A DNA stretch of 64,000 bases, from contig NC_080734.1 in the NCBI RefSeq assembly GCF_019097595.1, positions 10,753,392 to 10,817,391 on the forward strand, given 5' to 3'. The DNA is from Hemibagrus wyckioides (taxonomy: Eukaryota; Chordata; Actinopteri; Siluriformes; Bagridae). Below the pieces are notes generated by a model. The model saw only the letters and a program-made list of their open reading frames with translations, did not search any database and had not been told where the DNA came from. Shown piece by piece: positions 1-13,830 of this stretch (position 1 is the stretch's first letter; each line of letters opens with the position of its first letter). Made by a program: the position numbers and the translations under genes.

Positions 1-3000
1 CACCTTCTACCACATACACGCTCGGTCCTTTTCCACTCATACTAAGACGTTGCATGAGGTAGAAAGCGCTCGTCCTTTCTTCACCAGGTTGGATCAATGC
101 ATTCGAGCCTGAAGTTGTACCCCAGCCACTGCTGGCGAACTCAGTCTGGCCATAAATGGGGAAAACACTGCTTAGTATTCTTGCCAAGCTCCCATCTGTC
201 TCATATAATATGATACAGTGCTCCCCTGCATAAAGTGGGCCACAGTCCCAAAGCAGCCTGTGCCGGCTTTCTGCTCTTCCCCCTTGCTCATTCCTTGTCT
301 TTCTCTCTCTCTCTCGCTCATTATTTGGTGGATGGTCGAGACAGAGCCTGCAGTTTTAAACCTCTATGCCTGCCGTCTCAAAAGACAGTCTCACCATGAG
401 TGGCTTGCGCACCTGCAGCCCTGTTGCACAACGTGTCTTGTTTCGCCAGACGCCGGGTTCCCGTCGTGAGTCAGTCTGACTTTAAGACAAATACTGATCA
501 TAAGCGATTGGGGCTTTTATAACTGATGATTTTATAACACAAACACACCCATGCTCTGTTCGTCTCATGTAAAATTCATAAGAATTCAAACAAGTGAGTG
601 TGATGTGATTGGAGTTCGGTTGATTTCATACCAATGGAAGAGTATAACGAGAGCTAACTGCGTCCCTAATGCCAAGCTTACCATTCGTAACTTTTCAAAG
701 AAATTGATTATACATGGAGTAAATTTTACTGGTATACACAGTCATCATCAGCTTTATACTTTTCTATGACAAATACCTCCGTCAGGGCTTTTGATACAAA
801 TCTTTTTCCCCAGGAATATCACTTCTTGTCACCTTGTAGATCTGCCACAGGCTGTCTGAATTCTTACAAGTCAGAATTTACAAAAGTTGGCTTATGTAAA
901 TTCTTCTGACTTTTGAAGACACCAAAAGAATTTACACAAGCCAACAGTGGAAAAAAAAATTGGATCTTTAGAGAGTTAAGGGTTTTTTGCTTTCTTCTTC
1001 AAGGACAAAGTGAAGACATAGATGGTACCTTTATTCTAGAGTGCAGTGATAGGGATTAGGGTTATACTTTCTTTTTGTATATTCTGACTCTTCTAAAAAA
1101 TATAAAGGGTTATTTGCTCCGATTCATCACAAACTCCATGTTTTATTTATTTATTTATTTGCTGCATACCATCAGTTTACGGAAGCTATGACACTTGTTG
1201 ACTGGCTATTTGTAAGGTTCTATGTAAGGAAAGTGAAGACCACTTCACCAGGGAGAGAGCGGCAACCAATTGGTAGCCAAAGTCGGGAATTGTAGATAAC
1301 TTCTCATACAGTAGAAAATTTTATTTAGACCATCTGTCCTGTATTAACCCTCCACTCCCGTGTCTGCTCCTCAATCCAGCTAACACTTATGTAATGTGAC
1401 TCATTTCATTTGCTTTTATGGTTGTGCGTTGTCTAGTGTCCTTAAACATCAGTCATGTGTCATGAGACATTTGTTTTTCTCACGTCAGAAGGATAAACAT
1501 AAGCTTTCTTATAAAGTCAGGGTTCTAGCTTGCTTAGCGCATCAAAACGAACAAACAAATAAAGAAGACAGCATCTGATTGGTGGCGACTGATGTCTGGA
1601 ACATGGCTCAATTAGAAGCTTGACAAGGACTTCAGGCTTTATCACTGCCTGCGTCAAATGGCCTGACTCACTCTGGGTGACTGCAGAATGGATGTGTTTG
1701 TGTGTTTGTGTGCCTGCAGTAATTCAGAGATGCTCGCGGAATCATCAGGAAGAATTCCAATCAGCCTTGAGAGCTGTGAGTTGAGGCTAATGGTGTTTTC
1801 TCGCTTTCATCTGCTCTCTGAGCACAAACACCAGCGCTCTTCACGATTAGCCGCACGACTGGCCATGTAACCGCAGCTTGCAACAAGAACACAGGCACCG
1901 GTGACTTTACCCTGAGACTCCTGAAGAGAAAAGAGCATGAAAAGCAACTCTGGCTTAAATTAGGCTGTAGGTAAGATTATCTTGCCATTATCTTGACGAT
2001 AATGGTATCTGAATGTTTTGGTTGTTGCCCAGAACCCAATTTCCAGTGGTACAGCTCAAAAAAACAAGTGCATCCTTATAAAATAATATAATACAATGCT
2101 TCGAGGTAGTTCAGTGTCAAATACCATCAGAGAAGAGAACAGTCGTATAATATGATCTAAATAAACATGTCTAGAATGTATCTGCGTGCCTTTCTGTGAA
2201 CATTATGAACATGAACATTATCCATGATGATGTCTTCATCCACAGCATGAATCAGTCACCCTCCATTAAACACACAACCACTTCTTCCACCCAAAATAGA
2301 CCCAGAAAACAAAGTTATATTCTCACCACCTCCTTCTCCTTCTCCTTCTCCTTCCCTTCCCTTCCTTCCCTTCCATCCCTCTCTCCCTTCGACTCCCCTC
2401 ATATCAGGGCATCATTCTCCTCCATCAGTCTGAGAGGATCTTTAATTGCCGTTTCCCTGTACAAGGCCTACTCGTGGAGACAGAGAAGCTCATGCCAGCA
2501 AGTCTTAATGATGCCTGGCAACGGCAGGAGATCTGACCAACACGTTGTCAATGGCAACCGAGGTGCTAGAAGTCTTCTCTGACAAAGACAGAAGAGGCAA
2601 AACCTCCCTGAGATGCTGTGTCCTCCAAGGGAGGCAGAGGGACGTCATTTCATGGACAAAGAAAAGCTTTTGGCCCACTGATCCCTGCTGTTGGATAACA
2701 CCAGGCCATGACCGACCTTTTCAACGCACGATTAAGCAGACTAAACAGAAATGAATGTTTTTGGGAGAAAAAGGCATTTTTATTTATTTTTAAACACAGA
2801 CATTTGAGTTTTCTTTCTCACTCCCCATGGACATGTACGAAACAGAATCAATTTAATATAATAATCTGTAAAAACAGCTGATTTCTTGTTTTCTTCATAT
2901 CATAAATCTGTGCTCATTGCCAATGACACACATACACCTATATCTATAACAGTGAGATTTTTTAAATTGATGAAACACACTCAGATTTAACACTTTGAAT

Positions 3001-4230
3001 TAACTTGAGAAAGACCACGAAATGTCAGGTGACAGAGGTGAAAATATCACCGTGAACCTCATAGCGTATTCACAGTGCAGGCCACCTTGCAGCTCTGCCT
3101 GTTTGCCTTCTTTCACACCACACCTGCCAATTACAGCACATTCGCTGCACCATAGCAGCCTGAGGGCTTCACCAAGCCTGCTCTCCACAGGCTCTGTGTG
3201 TGCGTGTGTGTCTGGAAATGATTGACTTGCTGTGTACACCTTGATCAGCCAGCTATTTTCTCTATTTCGAGCAAAAATGCAAAAGTACAAAAGTACACAG
3301 GCTGCTGTTGTCTTCCTTTCACCCCCGAACACAAAAACCTTTTTTAAATGCTTAATTCAAAAATGCTTGGGTGGCTAATTCTGCTTGAATGGGTTAGCAC
3401 TAAAGGTTCTCCATTTACAGCTGACTTGCGGTGAGCTCATTTGGTTGATTCCACCACTGAGGTGTTATTTGTGGTTTGTTGATATCAGTTACAAATATGT
3501 ATCTGAAGTTTAAGGACATTTTAAGCACCGACACCAACGTAAGTGCATGTTCAGGTAAAAACCTAAAACATGAATAAAAACAAGCAAAAAAAAAAAACAA
3601 AACAAAAAGAATAGCATTTTGGCTTGTCCCATCAAATATCACTATACAAAAAAAACCCTTAACCTCATCACATTCAACCATAATTATTTGCTTACTTACA
3701 AACAAAATACATCTATTTTCAACAAAGAACTCTTGTGAAAATAATATTTCTGTCTGACATACACAATTACATTTCTGAATGGCTAAACACTGTTTATTAG
3801 ATGTTAAAAAAGGGTTACAAAGCTGAATGTCAAAAATAAGAACAAAATAGTACCTGCAAATGTATTTTAGCCCCTGCATATGAAGCTAGCTGTATTTAAT
3901 GTATAATAAATCTCTGAGTATATCACAAAGCAATCTGAGTCGGATACTAAAATCCAACTTGTTATAATTGCTACTGTTGATTGTTTATTTTCGAATAAAG
4001 AACCAGAAAGTGAACCCGTCATTCTTTGCGCAAGTAGGAGCTTTGAGGCAGTCGGTTAGTTCTGCTGAATGGCCGAAAGGGGTGTTGTTCTGTATATTCA
4101 CACGTTCCGGCATTTTTAATTAAAACAAAGTGGAAAGGTGTGAAGATGTTCTTAGGACATTGTAGTAGTTTCTTGGACATTAAAAACAAACTAAATAATT
4201 TGTTTGCATAAATGCGTTGGCTGGAATGTA
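1..4230. other. No gene recognised
   Basis: AT-rich unique sequence with short simple repeats (pyrimidine run at about 2330-2385). I see no exon, RNA gene or clear transposon. Confidence 0.6.
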
Positions 4231-4239
4231 CAGTAGTGG

Positions 4240-4370
4240 CCGGTTTCCGGCTGTTGATTGGATCTCCTGGTTTGCCGTGAGTGAGTGCTAATCAGCAAGG
4301 CAAATCAGGGCAGATTGGGCCAAGACGGAGAGGAAATATGATTTTAATCAGCGTGCTGCTCCCTGCGCTC
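4240..4370. promoter_or_regulatory. Candidate regulatory block
   Basis: GAGTGCTAATCAGCAAGGCA and ATGATTTTAATCAGCGTGCT contain paired TAATCAGC motifs 53 bp apart in otherwise unique sequence. Confidence 0.22.
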
Positions 4371-4946
4371 TCTCTCTCCTGTATGTCTCATTCACAGTGC
4401 GTTTAGAGATGGCGATGGCACGGAGCAATCAGCTAGACCTCTACTGCATCCCACCGAGAAGAACATGCTTTAATTACCACCAGCTAAGACAGGATCTCTC
4501 TCTCTCTCTCTCTTGCCACCTATACATCTATCTAGCTAGCTGTCTATCTCACCCCTCTCTCTCTCTCTCTCTCTCTGCTCGAGAAAAGGCTAGAGGCCTT
4601 CGCATAATTATACGCAATAATTTGCCATTTTTATTCGACTTCTCCCATTTACGTAAGAATAACCAAAATTACTCATCTTGTTAAAATGCCATTTTCAGCA
4701 CCATACCTACTTGTGCTATGGGGGAATATGTTCCAGCGTGTGTTTGGAGGTTTGTGCTGCCGTGTTCTGTAGAGACATTTGGCTTTAATGAATAATTAGC
4801 ACTGTGTTTTTGCTGAGTCATCATGCTTGAGGGACTGCACCGGACTCTAATGGAGGTGTTGCCTCATATCGCCCATTACAAATCTGTCTCTGGTGAGCCA
4901 GTTGCATAGTGGCCTGGGTGAAGCGTGGTTTTTTTTTGTTGTTTGT

Positions 4947-5212
4947 ATGTGTGTGTGTGTGTGTGTGTGCGTGTGTGTGTGCGTGTGTGTGTGTGTGTGC
5001 GTGTGTGTGTGTATGTGGTAAAAATAACCACTCTCCCACTTCGTGACTCATTCTGTGGGCTTGCTTGTCCGACTCTCCCAAACAACGTCTGGAAAAAAAC
5101 CCTGCAGCCAGCTCCTTGATTTACAGACTGATCGTTCATTAATCTGCATATCTGTGTGTGTGTGTGTGTGTGTGTGAGTGTCTGCGTGTGTGTGTCTGCG
5201 TGTGTGTGTCTG
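4947..5212 (+). repeat. (GT)n microsatellites
   Basis: A GT tract with GC interruptions (4947-5016) and a second GT/GTCTGC tract (about 5154-5212) flank about 135 bp of unique sequence. Confidence 0.95.
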
Positions 5213-5504
5213 CATGAGTGCTGTGCTCACAATATGTCAACCTAGCCAGCTTTTATGACAGGATAGATTCAATGTGCTTCTTTATCAAATCTTCACGGAC
5301 GCCCTGTTAAACGCAGTGATTGCGTAACAGCAGAGGTTCTCCTGCGCACGTCACAACAGTAGAAGAGGCTTGATTTAGGCTGGACTGAATCCTTTATGCT
5401 GAATTAGGATCACTGGGGCAATTTTATAAACGTCGATTTAGTCTGTCTCGAACATTATGCAGTGCTACAGTAACACAGTTCCTGTCAGCGGCCAGTGTGT
5501 GCAA

Positions 5505-5625
5505 GTTTGGTGTCCGGTTCAGGGTGTGTTCCTGCCTCATCCCCAGTGTTCTTGGGATAACCTCTGGAACCACCATGACCCTGACCAGGATAAAGGGCTT
5601 ACTGAGGATGAATGAATAACATTAA
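5505..5625 (+). repeat. Dispersed interspersed repeat fragment
   Basis: GTGTGTTCCTGCCTCATCCC, CCATGACCCTGACCAGGATA and AGGATGAATGAATAA form the 3' end of a common fish interspersed repeat. Related pieces appear at about 43140-43330 (reverse) and 54845-54940 (an ACTCCACACAGACAGTAACA segment). Confidence 0.6.
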
Positions 5626-5719
5626 AACAAAGAAAAAATGAAACTATGTCAGGTATATAGTTTCCACACACACTCACACACACACACAGATATATATATA
5701 TATAGAGAGAGTATGTATA

Positions 5720-7032
5720 ATTTTTAATCCTATATAACTCAAATTGTTAGTTTTTAATTAATTAAAAACAATTGTACAAGAGGTCTCCAAGAAGTGATAT
5801 TGCAAATTATATCACACTTAACACTTATATCAAGTCTTTTTTTTTCTCTTACTGAATGTCATATGCCATTATACCTTCTACTTGAAATACATCGTACTGT
5901 TAGGCTTTACGCTGCTGTTATGTTATAGTCTATAGAGTTACACAAAAGCAAAAATGTCACATTTAGCTAAATATCAGTGAACATAAAAGCAATTGATTTT
6001 CACTGCGAATGAAAAAAAAAAAAATTTCCCATACACATAAACACATAAACAAACACATAAAGTACATGTGCAGCATTCGGCTAAAGATCCTCTCATAACT
6101 TGTAAGACTAAGCCATAGCAAAGAAAACGCTCCCGTAACTCGGAATTCCTACTCGGTATCTAAGTGACGTCAGTTCAACATAGCTGTGCACAAAGTCTGC
6201 AGTAAACAAAGCAGCACTCATTCATTCAACATAGAGACATATTCGCTTGTCAAATCCATAACACTGTACAGTTTTAAAAAGGATATATAGAAATCTCCCA
6301 TCGTAGTTAGCTGGATAATTTGTTGCTAATAAAAAATGAAGATGGAGAAATTCACGTGTTTTTTTTCGCACTTTGTAACCCGAAAAATGCATCCAAATAA
6401 TGGTGCAGTACATTGCTAATTATCGCAACGTGGCATAAAATGAATGTTGTCTACTTCCAGCTAGCTCTTGGTTGCTATATATAAATAAAACAGCTCTTGT
6501 CTTGCTCCACTACCCCTTTTTTTTCTGGCAGTACACCATTACAAAAACCCTGCAACCCGTCTTCCTGTCTGTAATTGCAAAGTAGCCACTTGTCCCAATT
6601 TAGGCTTCCTAATGTACTCTATATCCTTTTTTCTTTGGAGGAGCATAGAGAGGTGAGAGAAACCAGGCAGGACTCATATAATCACCTGAGATGAGTAATT
6701 AGGAAAAATGCCCCGTCTCGCAAACCCACACACAAAGAGTCCTTTTTTGCCTTCAAAGAGCAGAGTGATGATGACAGCTTTCCTTCTGCCCCCCCCCCCA
6801 ACAACCCCCCCCCCCACACACACACACACCTCCCACCTTTTTTGAGCTTCACTAGCAGGATAGTGGCCTCATCACACTACTCAGACTCAGGTAGCGAAAG
6901 CCTCTCTGAGATCCGTCTGAATCATCATCCACATCATCAGATGGCCGTGAATGAGAAGTTTGCTTTTAATGCACCTACTGCAATCTCTGTCTGGCTTACT
7001 GCACACACGCCGCCTGCTCAGATAGGATCGTT

Positions 7033-7073
<41 letters not shown>

Positions 7074-9560
7074 GAGAGAGAGGTGTGTGCTGCATGGCAA
7101 TGCACTGTACGTGTGTGCTGGAACAACCGGAGCTCCAGTATGGATTTGGTTACAGTGATGTGAATTGAAAGTGAACTTGCAGGGGTCTATATGCATGAGA
7201 AGTGCTATGCTATTGCTTTTTTTTTCTCGCTTCTAATCTCCCAGTGTTGTTCCTCTGATTGTTTGTTCTATCAGACTGCAGTAGAAAAGAAAAAAAAAAG
7301 ATAGATGAAAAAAGCAAGATAGATGAATTCTGGAGGCTGAATTACTTGCAGTGCAGACATCAAGCGTTACTTATAGCAAATGTTGTGTTTAAACGGAGAG
7401 TGTGAATTTGTGCTTTCCGTGCGGGACGGCAAAAAGCGAACACTTTCAAGTGGTTGAAGTCATGAAAGTACTGTTGCTAGGCAACTAGGAATTATTGACA
7501 CTGAGCATTCAGTAGCTACTGATTGAGGCTAATGATTTAACTCTTTTGTACAAACAGTGTAAAGGCAGGATGGCACTGGAAATGCGATATCCACGTTCCT
7601 GTCCAAAAATGACACCATAATTACGTGCATGCTTAACGTCCATGAACGCAGCTATAATGTATGTTGCAATTTTTACTTCTGAAGTGGTGCAACAGCTCAT
7701 GAGTGGGCTGTTCAAGTGGATGTTTTCTGTGCATTTGTGATGCTGTTGAGCCGCTTGGTGTAACATAATACACAGCGTCACAGCTAGCTGGATGAACAAA
7801 CTTTTAGCAAGTAGCTATAAATTGAAATCGTAAGAACAAAATGAAGAGGTAGGTCATTAATTTTTGATATGACTCCATGTCATCTACTTCCAATACAGTT
7901 TTCTCAATAAAATTAGAAAAAAATAATGTAGAACTCTCTCAAGGGCAATCTCAACATTGTTCACTTTTCTGTAGTCATGAGTAGATTCACTGCTGCTACA
8001 GAAAAGTTAGAAGAAGTTATAACACAGTGCCACTGAGTTCTCGAATCCGAAGCCGTGGATTCATTTCCTGTAAGTTCTAATATGTTATCTTTCTATCATA
8101 ATGACTCAGTGACAGGGACTTGAATGGTAGATCTAAATCTAACAATAAACAGATTTAAAACTAAAAATGTAGATTTCCTGAAGCATTGTTTGGAGGTGTT
8201 TCCGTAATGTTTACGGACAGAGTCAGCGCTTTGTAACAGTCAGTAAGTATAAGAGATGTGTTTGCACTTTCTGGTTTCTCAATAACGTGCTGTTGTGCAC
8301 ATAGAATTATAACCACACCCGACGTGGATTACTTTAGTGTAACATCACAGTCTGTTGTGTGTTATTCCTTACCTGACATAGGGTCTAATATCCATGTTTT
8401 AGTGACTACTGATTAACTCAAGGCGCACAGCTCAACTGTCATCTCAGAGACCAGGGTAAAGCAGTTCATCTTCATTGCGGCTGAATTTGTTTACAGTGCA
8501 TTTCTGGAATAGAAACAGCATTGTCCCTGTCTTTTCTACACTCTCGTGGGTCACAGCAGTGTGTCATATACCCCGATGTGAACTTTCTACGAAAAGCCAA
8601 AAAGAGCATGTTATCGTCTGTGCAGCTTTCATACATGATACACTATTCTTCCATCAACTTACAGAATCTACTACATACAAATCTACATTCTATCTTTTTG
8701 TGTCCGTCGAGAATAACTTCCCCTGTTTCACCATATGGTAATTCTATTCCTCCCTCTACAGCCTTTAGCAAATATCTGACAGAGTAGAGAGCGCATATCT
8801 TATTGCATTCTGGTCAGATGTGCTGCGCTAATTTGATTGTCATTATAAATGTAGTTTCGATGGCAGGTTTAATGCTCTCATACAATTCCGATTTTACTAG
8901 CTTGGAAAAAGTGACAGGTTGAAAGGGAGGTAAGAGTCTCCTTCTGACCCTCTTCCATTCAGTGAAATTTCCTCTTATTGTTCTTTGACTCAGGACCTGC
9001 TTATATTATGCATGAGGTTCATTCAGAGCACAGACTTTGACCTGTGCAAAGCCGCAATCACAGTCAAGGCCTGGCAAAGACATTGTCCATTTGTCTGAAG
9101 ATCAAATAAAGCAAACGCTATAATGATAAATAACAAAAAAACGCCTTTAAAAAAGAAAGAAAACGCATATATATGAGTTGGAATACAGCAGTATGGCTTT
9201 TTCGGAGCTTTCTGAGTAGTTTTAATGAATCGGTATAATATTAGAGTTTGGGAGCCGAAGGCGGCTTTTTCTCTCTGTGTGTTTATGCAGAACTAAATAG
9301 CTGTGGAAACACTGCAGCTCTAGTGTGTCACTCATATCAGTAAGTGGGACTGCTGTAGCTCTGCACACCCAGAGTAAAAACTAACAAAATGATGAGGTAT
9401 GAGGAATTTCCTAGGACCATGTTTGGAGACAACAGGTCAGAAAATCAATGAGATAATTATGTCACGCATGCATGTTAGACGGCGGCAAAAACAGAACCAC
9501 TTGATACGGCTCCTCTCCAAGCTGCGTTCACCAAATAGGTTATTTTTATCACCACAGCCA
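5720..9560. other. No gene recognised
   Basis: Unique AT-rich sequence with poly-C (about 6789-6815) and the GA tract at 7036. No exon seen. Confidence 0.6.
7036..7082 (+). repeat. (GA)n microsatellite
   Basis: 47 bp of GA with one ATAG interruption. Confidence 0.95.
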
Positions 9561-9569
9561 GCAGCTCAG

Positions 9570-9572
<3 letters not shown>

Positions 9573-9609
<37 letters not shown>

Positions 9610-9683
9610 CGTGTGTGTGTGTGGTGTGAATATTGGGGTGGGGGTGTTCATTAAGCTTGAAACATTGTGAAACAGGCAGGGCG

Positions 9684-9751
<68 letters not shown>
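9573..9751 (+). repeat. (GT)n and (CT)n microsatellites
   Basis: A GT tract at 9573-9624 and a CT tract at 9683-9751, about 60 bp apart. Confidence 0.95.
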
Positions 9752-9759
9752 AGCCAGCT

Positions 9760-11280
9760 ATCTTATTAATGACTCACTGAGTCTGGCTCACTGAGGCAGG
9801 AAAACCCTCTGGGGTCATACAGCTCACAGACAGATAATTCAGATGGGCTCATACGAATCCATAATTAGTCTTATTTTCAAGCAACTACCTTAAAATTTGT
9901 CCTCGGTTAGATGATCAAACTCTCAAAAGTTACAGACCAAAACCAGCCTCATGCTGAACCACCTGCCTCAATAAACCTCAATGGAAAACATGTAGAATTT
10001 ATATCTGACCTCAAAAATAACAAATTCCAAAAAAAAAAAAGAAAGACAGAGAGATCAATTTCATACATAACAATAGTTTCATACAAGTAATTGAATAATA
10101 TACTTTGTAAATGAATAATAAGCAGGGACCTTTAGATATTAACTTTGTCCTTCACGTCAAACCTCAGGATGAGGCAGTGTTGCCAAAAATATATCTGGAT
10201 TTTTAAAAAGAAAGAGACAAATAAACAATACAGTGAGTCCAGCGAAGTGATAAACTATCTAAACATGTTTATGATATGCCCAGTATCAAACCTGCTCATT
10301 ATTAAGTCTGCAGGTCTGCAGCAGGCGCGTACAGTTGAAGCACAACACTGATACAATAACAGACTCTTCAAATTCAGCTCAGCAGAATCACACAATGCTA
10401 AGAAGTTTTCTCAGTTCAACATCCACACATAAACAACTGATCCAATGCAAGTTCATATCCAATAACACATATTTACTACATGAAATGGCATTCTGTGATC
10501 TGCGATGCGAGAATTAAATAGTACAAAAGATGTCAATTGAAAAATTTTTGCTGTTCATGAATAAAGATCTTTTCCAAACACCTAAAACAAATCGTGCATG
10601 TAAAATAGATTCATTCAGAAATAATAAATATGCAGCCATGTAATCTCTATTTCACATACCGTTAGCCTACCTTTACATACCCCCAACCTCAGGCAAGTGA
10701 AAGTTTGTCCAGCAAAATGAACCAGCAACTTGCTCAAGTTCAAATTTCTTCCAGACACTTTCAGATACTTTTATCTTCAGCATACGAAGTTACCTCTGTC
10801 ACTCAGTTATGAGCCATGAAACAATCCCGTAAATGAGTGCATGATCAAGATAAGTGCAATGTTAGTTTTCATAAATCTCTTCGGTCAGGCTGAGAAGATG
10901 CTGACACTGGAAAAAAAAAGTCAACTTACAAATCAAGCATGGTGTCAACAAGCTAGCATCAGTCTTACAAACGCGTCGAATCGGTCGTGATCACTTTGTT
11001 AGACAAGTAGTCTGCAGCTCAGTGTGCTGGAATGCACAAGTGATTTCTTCATGAATCTAACCATTCCCTTGCTCACACACAGACATGCTTACATACAGAG
11101 ACACACATATACATGCGTTCACACCAAAACATCCAGACACACATACACACTCTGTAATTTCGATTGAATCATAAGAACGTTCAATCCAAACAAGAGAAGA
11201 CGTGAACAAAACGAAACCTACTGAAATGGCGACTCTCTCACACACTCTCTCAGTCTGCCTCCTCTCTCCTGTAGCCTGAA
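9760..11280. other. No gene recognised
   Basis: Unique AT-rich sequence. No exon, RNA gene or transposon recognised. Confidence 0.55.
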
Positions 11281-11283
11281 ACG

Positions 11284-11493
11284 CTGCGATTGTGTGTGTG
11301 TCTCTCTCTCTCTCACACACACACACTTTTTCTCTCTCTCTCTCTCTCTGTCTATCCTCCCTTATTGTTCGCTCTTAAGCTCCTCTCTTCCCTTGTTCTA
11401 TCAATCTTTCTTTGTTTGAGCTCAGTGTATTCCACCAGCACTTGGAGAGATGGAGGGAGAGGGAGTGGAGGAGCGGGGGAGCTGCAGCCGCTC

Positions 11494-11528
<35 letters not shown>
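11284..11528. repeat. Low-complexity CT/CA/GA cluster
   Basis: CT and CA runs (about 11300-11350) are followed by a purine-rich segment with a pure GA tract (11498-11528). The strand asymmetry switches from pyrimidine to purine near 11430. Confidence 0.85.
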
Positions 11529-11530
<2 letters not shown>

Positions 11531-11775
11531 GGGAGGAAGAGCGAGAAAGAGACAGACAGACAGGAAGGAGGGGAGCGAGAGATGGAGGGGAGGGAGCTGG
11601 AAGCAGAATGTACAAGGCAGGAGGGAGAAAGCGTGAGCGCGACTGAAGCCTCCAGAAGCGATGCTACACTGCAGCAGCAGCAGAGGCAGCAGCAGAGTGA
11701 GAGTGTGGAGGACGGATGGAGCATGCAGAGCCAGACCTAGCCTACCTCTTCTCTTCTCCACCAGGCAACCTGTGA
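11430..11775 (+). other. Purine-rich block, possible untranslated first exon
   Basis: A GA-rich segment is followed by a GC-richer part with CTGCAGCAGCAGCAGAGGCA and a possible splice-like joint CTTCTCCACCAG|GCAACC at about 11763. The composition resembles 5' UTRs of some brain-expressed genes, but I cannot link it to any gene, and the open frames here are low-complexity. Confidence 0.15.
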
Positions 11776-11816
11776 GGGAATTGAGGGCAGGTTGAAAACA
11801 TCTATCAGTTTCTTCA

Positions 11817-11817
<1 letters not shown>

Positions 11818-11849
<32 letters not shown>

Positions 11850-11863
11850 ATCTATCTATCTTT
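11818..11863 (+). repeat. (CT)n / (CTAT)n microsatellite
   Basis: A CT run passes into CTAT repeats. Confidence 0.9.
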
Positions 11864-12719
11864 CTGCTGTGTTCAGTCAGGACTGTAGAGTTTTTTTAGA
11901 CCACAGCACGTGAGAGAAAGAGAGAGAGAAGGGGTGGTGGTGGTGGTGATAAAAAAATATGCATGAATTTGTACCAAGCACATCTTTTTTACTTCATTCA
12001 TTGCCATAGATTTTGATATTATATCATATATTAGAACATACTATACTATACAGGGACAGTGTTTCCTCTGACTACATATTGTTCAAGACAGAATTTTTTA
12101 CTTAGATTTTATTTGAAAGTAACAAAATTATATAACGTTAAAATATGTTCATCTATAGGTTAGTTGAAGTTTGAAGTTTTTTATAGATAATTTTGCTTTA
12201 ATCCAAAGCAATCCTGGAAGCAAACATCCCCTAGTGTATGTGTGGAGTTAGGGTCAGCTAATGGACAGCTCCCGGTGCTGAAATCCCAACAGGAGTGGAC
12301 AGCTCTTTCTGTAAAATACACAACAGTGCCTGCTGAATCAGAGTCAGAGTCAGAATCAGATTCAGAATCACTTCATACACAGGACAGTAACCTTAAAGAT
12401 CAGGGCAAGGACATATAATGTGCAGCATTTAGCTGTACAAATTTGTGAAAGTGAAGACTTTTAAATGCAGGACAGTTAAACATAATAAATATAAAGTCCA
12501 CATTCAACACATTATGGTAAAAGTATCACTACTGCTTCTTTGTCAGTGATGGCTTCTTGAGATTAGGAAGTGCTGTTAAGAAATAGCAACCGGTTAATGG
12601 TTTGGTACTGGTTCGGATGAAGTGTTACTGGAATACAGTATCAGAATCATACTCTGAAACTTTAATTAAAACCTTAATATTTATCAGTTGTATGGTATAT
12701 ACAAGTAGTATACTGTACA

Positions 12720-13062
12720 CACAGTTTCAACAAAAGTAAGCGAACATCATATGTGTGTTTTGAGAATCCCATTATAAATTCAGTCCCTCTTTTGCTGTTA
12801 TAATTATCTGCACTCTCTTGGGAAGGCTTTCCACTAGACTTTGGACATGGCTGAGGAGATTTATCCATTCAATCACAAGAGCATTAGTGAAGCTGGGCAA
12901 GGAGGCCTGCTAAGCATTCCAGCTCATTCGAAAGGTGTTCAGTCTTCAGGGTTGAGGTCATTCTGATGCTGGTAGAGGTTTGGGCTCCTTAGTTCCAGTA
13001 CAGATGAATTCTTATTGCTACCACATACAGAGACATTCTAGTCAATTGTGCACTTTAAACTT
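12720..13062. mobile_element. Internally inverted Tc1-like relic (reverse orientation)
   Basis: The first part (to about 12930) carries the C-terminal transposase region on the minus strand (compare GGAAGGCTTTCCACTAGACT with the same region of copy A). From about 12978 the sequence GGCTCCTTAGTTCCAGTACA begins the central segment on the plus strand, followed by an ACATTCTAGTCAATTGTGCA stretch. This is the mirror image of the relics at 20.8 and 44.7 kb. Outer ends are uncertain. Confidence 0.65.
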
Positions 13063-13119
13063 TGTGTTTGTATTATTCAGACTCATCTCAGAAGCACAGG
13101 TCTGCCATTGTGAGCACAG

Positions 13120-13405
13120 TGAATGTCTGGGATTCAGAATCAGATTCGAAATCATACAGTGAATCAGAGAGAAAATTAGGATTGGACCTAGAATTAATTT
13201 TAGTACCATCAACAGAATCAGAATCGTTCTGACTCAGAACATTTTGAATCAGTTTCAGCATCATAATCAGAATTGGTGTCAATATTAGAATCTCAATCAG
13301 TTTCAGAAGAATTAGGACTTTTAGCAGACTCATTATAAGAGCTCAATAATCAGTATCATATTTAGAATCAGATTTTTTTGTTTTGTATTAGAATCAGAAT
13401 CAGAA
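13120..13405. repeat. Degenerate hexamer array related to (CAGAAT)n
   Basis: The motif CAGAATCAG/TCAGAATCAGA recurs irregularly over nearly 300 bp, with a short related piece at about 12340-12372. No long frame of biological meaning is present. It looks like an aged minisatellite. Confidence 0.6.
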
Positions 13406-13689
13406 ACTCGTCCTTTATCAAACTGTGACAAAAACAGTCTTTGGCAACTTTGGCAACAATTAATAGATTTGTGTACAATCCAAAAAGAACAGACCAACAT
13501 GCATGTGCACTGAAACACTGAAGTGGTCATGTGCAGATTTAGCATGAGACAGCCAGCAGCTAAACAAGGCAGTTTGGGAGACAAACAGTTTTATTTATTT
13601 TGCTCCATCTCTCCTCTATATCTGTTCTGTTTGAGCAAACAGATGAACCGAGCAACTGGACTGCCCGTCTTCCATGTACTGTATATAAT

Positions 13690-13830
13690 GGCAGCTGTCT
13701 TAGAAATGCCTCTGTAATCACATTAATAGGCTTAATCAGTGAATTAGCAGCGAGGAAATGTCACAGTGGCCAGCAGAAAATAGAGAGGCTAATTAATGGA
13801 AGGGAGACTGGCTTTAAAAAAAAAAAACAC
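13690..13830. promoter_or_regulatory. Candidate regulatory block with clustered TAAT cores
   Basis: AATCACATTAATAGGCTTAA, then GTGAATTAGCAG and GAGGCTAATTAATGG, pack several homeodomain cores into about 100 bp of unique sequence. Confidence 0.25.

Noticed and set aside
3415..3879. 154-codon minus-strand frame
   Set aside because: AT-rich sequence with poly-A derived Phe runs, no recognisable domain, no splice context.
11375..11761. Overlapping 96-128 codon frames on both strands
   Set aside because: They arise from GA/CT repeats giving Arg-Glu or Ser-Leu runs, with no domain.
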